Origin: Oscillatoria sp. FACHB-1406
Lineage (GTDB): Bacteria > Cyanobacteriota > Cyanobacteriia > Cyanobacteriales > Spirulinaceae
Reading direction: 5' to 3'
Assembly: GCF_014698145.1 (NCBI RefSeq)
Contig: NZ_JACJSM010000006.1
Span: forward strand, 124,001 to 188,000
Length of the DNA stretch: 64,000 nt
Made by a program: the position numbers and the translations under genes. Under the pieces are notes generated by a model, which saw nothing but the letters and a program-made list of their open reading frames with translations, ran no database searches and was not told where the DNA came from. Positions 63,701 through 64,000 of this stretch are shown piece by piece (position 1 is the stretch's first letter; each line of letters begins with the position of its first letter).

Positions 63701-64000
63701 GGGTTTTACGCCGCTTTCCAATACCCTCCAGTCGCACCGCATCGCACCGCTGTTGAATGAGTATTTGGAGGCGATGACGGAGGAGATTTTTGCGGCAGGA
63801 GGAACGGTCGATAAGTTTGTGGGCGATGCGATTGTGGCCTTGTTCGGCGCGCCGGAGGAGTTGAGTCCCCAAGAGCAAGTTCGACGGGCGGTAACGGCGG
63901 CTCGCAGGATGCTTTTGAGGCTAGAAGCGCTCAATCAGCGCTGGCAGGAGGGCGGTTTGCTGGGCGGCGAGGGGCCGCCGCTATTACAGTTTCGCTGCGG
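60714..64000 (+). CDS. Hybrid sensor kinase: REC-GAF-GAF-HisKA-HATPase-REC-cyclase, 3' cut
   Basis: The frame opens with ATG ATG at 60714 after an in-frame TGA at 60690 and runs off the window (about 1095 residues visible). N-terminal REC (about 43-160) starts KILVVDDEVDNLELLYRTFY with phospho-Asp in VSDQRMPMMSG. Two GAF domains follow (about 185-345 and 353-515). HisKA has His544 in ISHELRTPLTLTIGPLES; HATPase has DTGIGIAAAQIPQLF (near 686) and GTGLGLAM. A second REC (about 823-940) has IVTDLMMPKVSG. A class III cyclase domain starts near 985 (VTMLFSDIVGFTPLS, then KFVGDAIVALFG), with both metal Asp residues; its end lies outside. Predicted to link a phosphorelay to cyclic nucleotide synthesis. 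Neither GAF shows a bilin-binding CH motif. Confidence 0.93.
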   Translation, partial: MMSDVVNRNQRKRTGLEEDSQSVPQAMQATPERSVRARPRKPKILVVDDEVDNLELLYRTFYREYRVLQAESGPDALEILAREPDIAAIVSDQRMPMMSGTEFLSLTAVQYPDIMRIILTGYTDVEDLVEAINSGKVFRYVTKPWEPEALKEVVRQAIETHNVLKKRTEGLRRSLRRESLLNRIMNTIRNAQYGSSGESPLREVLQTIVDSLGQVLEIDSCILRPFDGEQLTPEVFIHQNQANDGKAESGAKEPKWEHTVWETHQIEVIDDVARSDRVVEKAAVAFAEANIASTLIVPLLFQTQLVAVLGLHHCGSPQAWEDDDIQLAVMVADQAALAISQARAYEQVQTLAQRETLVNTITNAIRSSLEPQEIFSAIAEQLGRSLEVDGCTLSLWTEEDELMRCVALYERDSPLPDDMPQSQVPIASNPVLQQLMRDRYPVVLSDLESAAEMKGGDLPLRLPARALLVVPLLVDGEIIGSISLRQSRSPRQWLTSEIELARAIASQAAIAVQQSNLYQTTREQAERLLELNRQKTEFFQNISHELRTPLTLTIGPLESAVARSQGLSLESSLIALRNSRRLLRLVNQLLDLQRLDAGRMQATFRPCNLGHFIEQITASFKSYCEKKHLILQTDLQSCPPVYLDLEKFDKVIYNLLSNAMKFTPPGGKITIAVAPQGEGVCLQVRDTGIGIAAAQIPQLFQRFRQAEGSISRSYEGTGLGLAMVKEMVDLHGGKVSIESVQSDETHSELPHGTTCSVWLPCGKAHLASERVVEEVLEVETARAAVELADLEAELLDLEQDEAMAASNSPETSTLSAASAALPLLLVVEDNPDMRAYVCEILVRENYRVCTARNGEEGWQVLQERRPQLIVTDLMMPKVSGLDLIRLTREDPELKGTPIILLTAKADDESRVAGTEKGADAYLAKPFNDRELLAEVRNLLSLKENEQRIKQLNEYLTESVLSRFLPQEMVQRAAAGELALDLQPEPRVVTMLFSDIVGFTPLSNTLQSHRIAPLLNEYLEAMTEEIFAAGGTVDKFVGDAIVALFGAPEELSPQEQVRRAVTAARRMLLRLEALNQRWQEGGLLGGEGPPLLQFRC

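Overview
The window is from a nitrogen-fixing, non-heterocystous-type cyanobacterium. Evidence: the palindrome GCGATCGC (HIP1) occurs throughout; chlM, a petM-like gene, PSRP-3/Ycf65, an SLH-domain porin and a cyanobacteriochrome are present; and there is a complete cyanobacterial molybdenum nif cluster. nifD and fdxN are uninterrupted, so the excision elements of many heterocyst formers are absent here. The species cannot be named from the sequence.

Layout. 1-8.5 kb: a 3'-partial methyltransferase, tRNA-Lys(CUU), a membrane-anchored helical protein, a DXCF cyanobacteriochrome diguanylate cyclase, a small membrane protein, an alpha/beta hydrolase and a bacterial PARP with WGR domain. 8.7-29.5 kb: mostly housekeeping genes (2Fe-2S ferredoxin, dnaK, TIGR01777-type epimerase, petM-like, HD hydrolase, chlM, a beta-class DNA methyltransferase, asnB, porin, gloB, a nucleotide cyclase, and a ClC protein with CBS and USP domains).

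27.9-56 kb is a nif island. On the minus strand are cnfR/patB (the nif master activator), a small ribbon-helix-helix protein, and a probable operon nifP-nifV-nifT-[Cys-cluster GAF-like protein]-[ArsC-like nitrogenase-associated protein]-[123-aa protein]. On the plus strand are nifB-fdxN-nifS-nifU-nifH-nifD-nifK-nifZ-nifE-nifN-[second DUF269 protein]-nifX-[DUF269]-[DUF683]-nifW-hesA-hesB-fdxH, then two unknown genes. A molybdate module follows (mop, divergent from modA-[SAM methyltransferase]-modBC fusion), then fdxB. Together these cover P-cluster and FeMo-cofactor synthesis, Fe-S supply, homocitrate, molybdate uptake, electron donors and regulation. 56-64 kb returns to general genes: atpD-atpC, PSRP-3, a HAD hydrolase, a GNAT, and a large hybrid sensor kinase with a C-terminal cyclase cut by the window end.

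The strongest unexplained signals are: (1) a phased three-part motif of about 85 bp present once before nifP and once before nifB, in the same orientation to each gene and with the same internal spacing, which is a candidate CnfR operator; (2) a diverged second DUF269 gene placed between nifN and nifX; (3) a GAF-like protein with a C-x2-C-x5-C-x2-C cluster inside the nifP operon; (4) a bacterial PARP with an apparently intact H-Y-E triad; (5) a cyanobacteriochrome with both chromophore cysteines; and (6) a dispersed genomic repeat translated in frame as the linker of the fused ModBC transporter. Several families of palindromic and heptanucleotide repeats fill the intergenic spaces, including many gaps inside the nif cluster.
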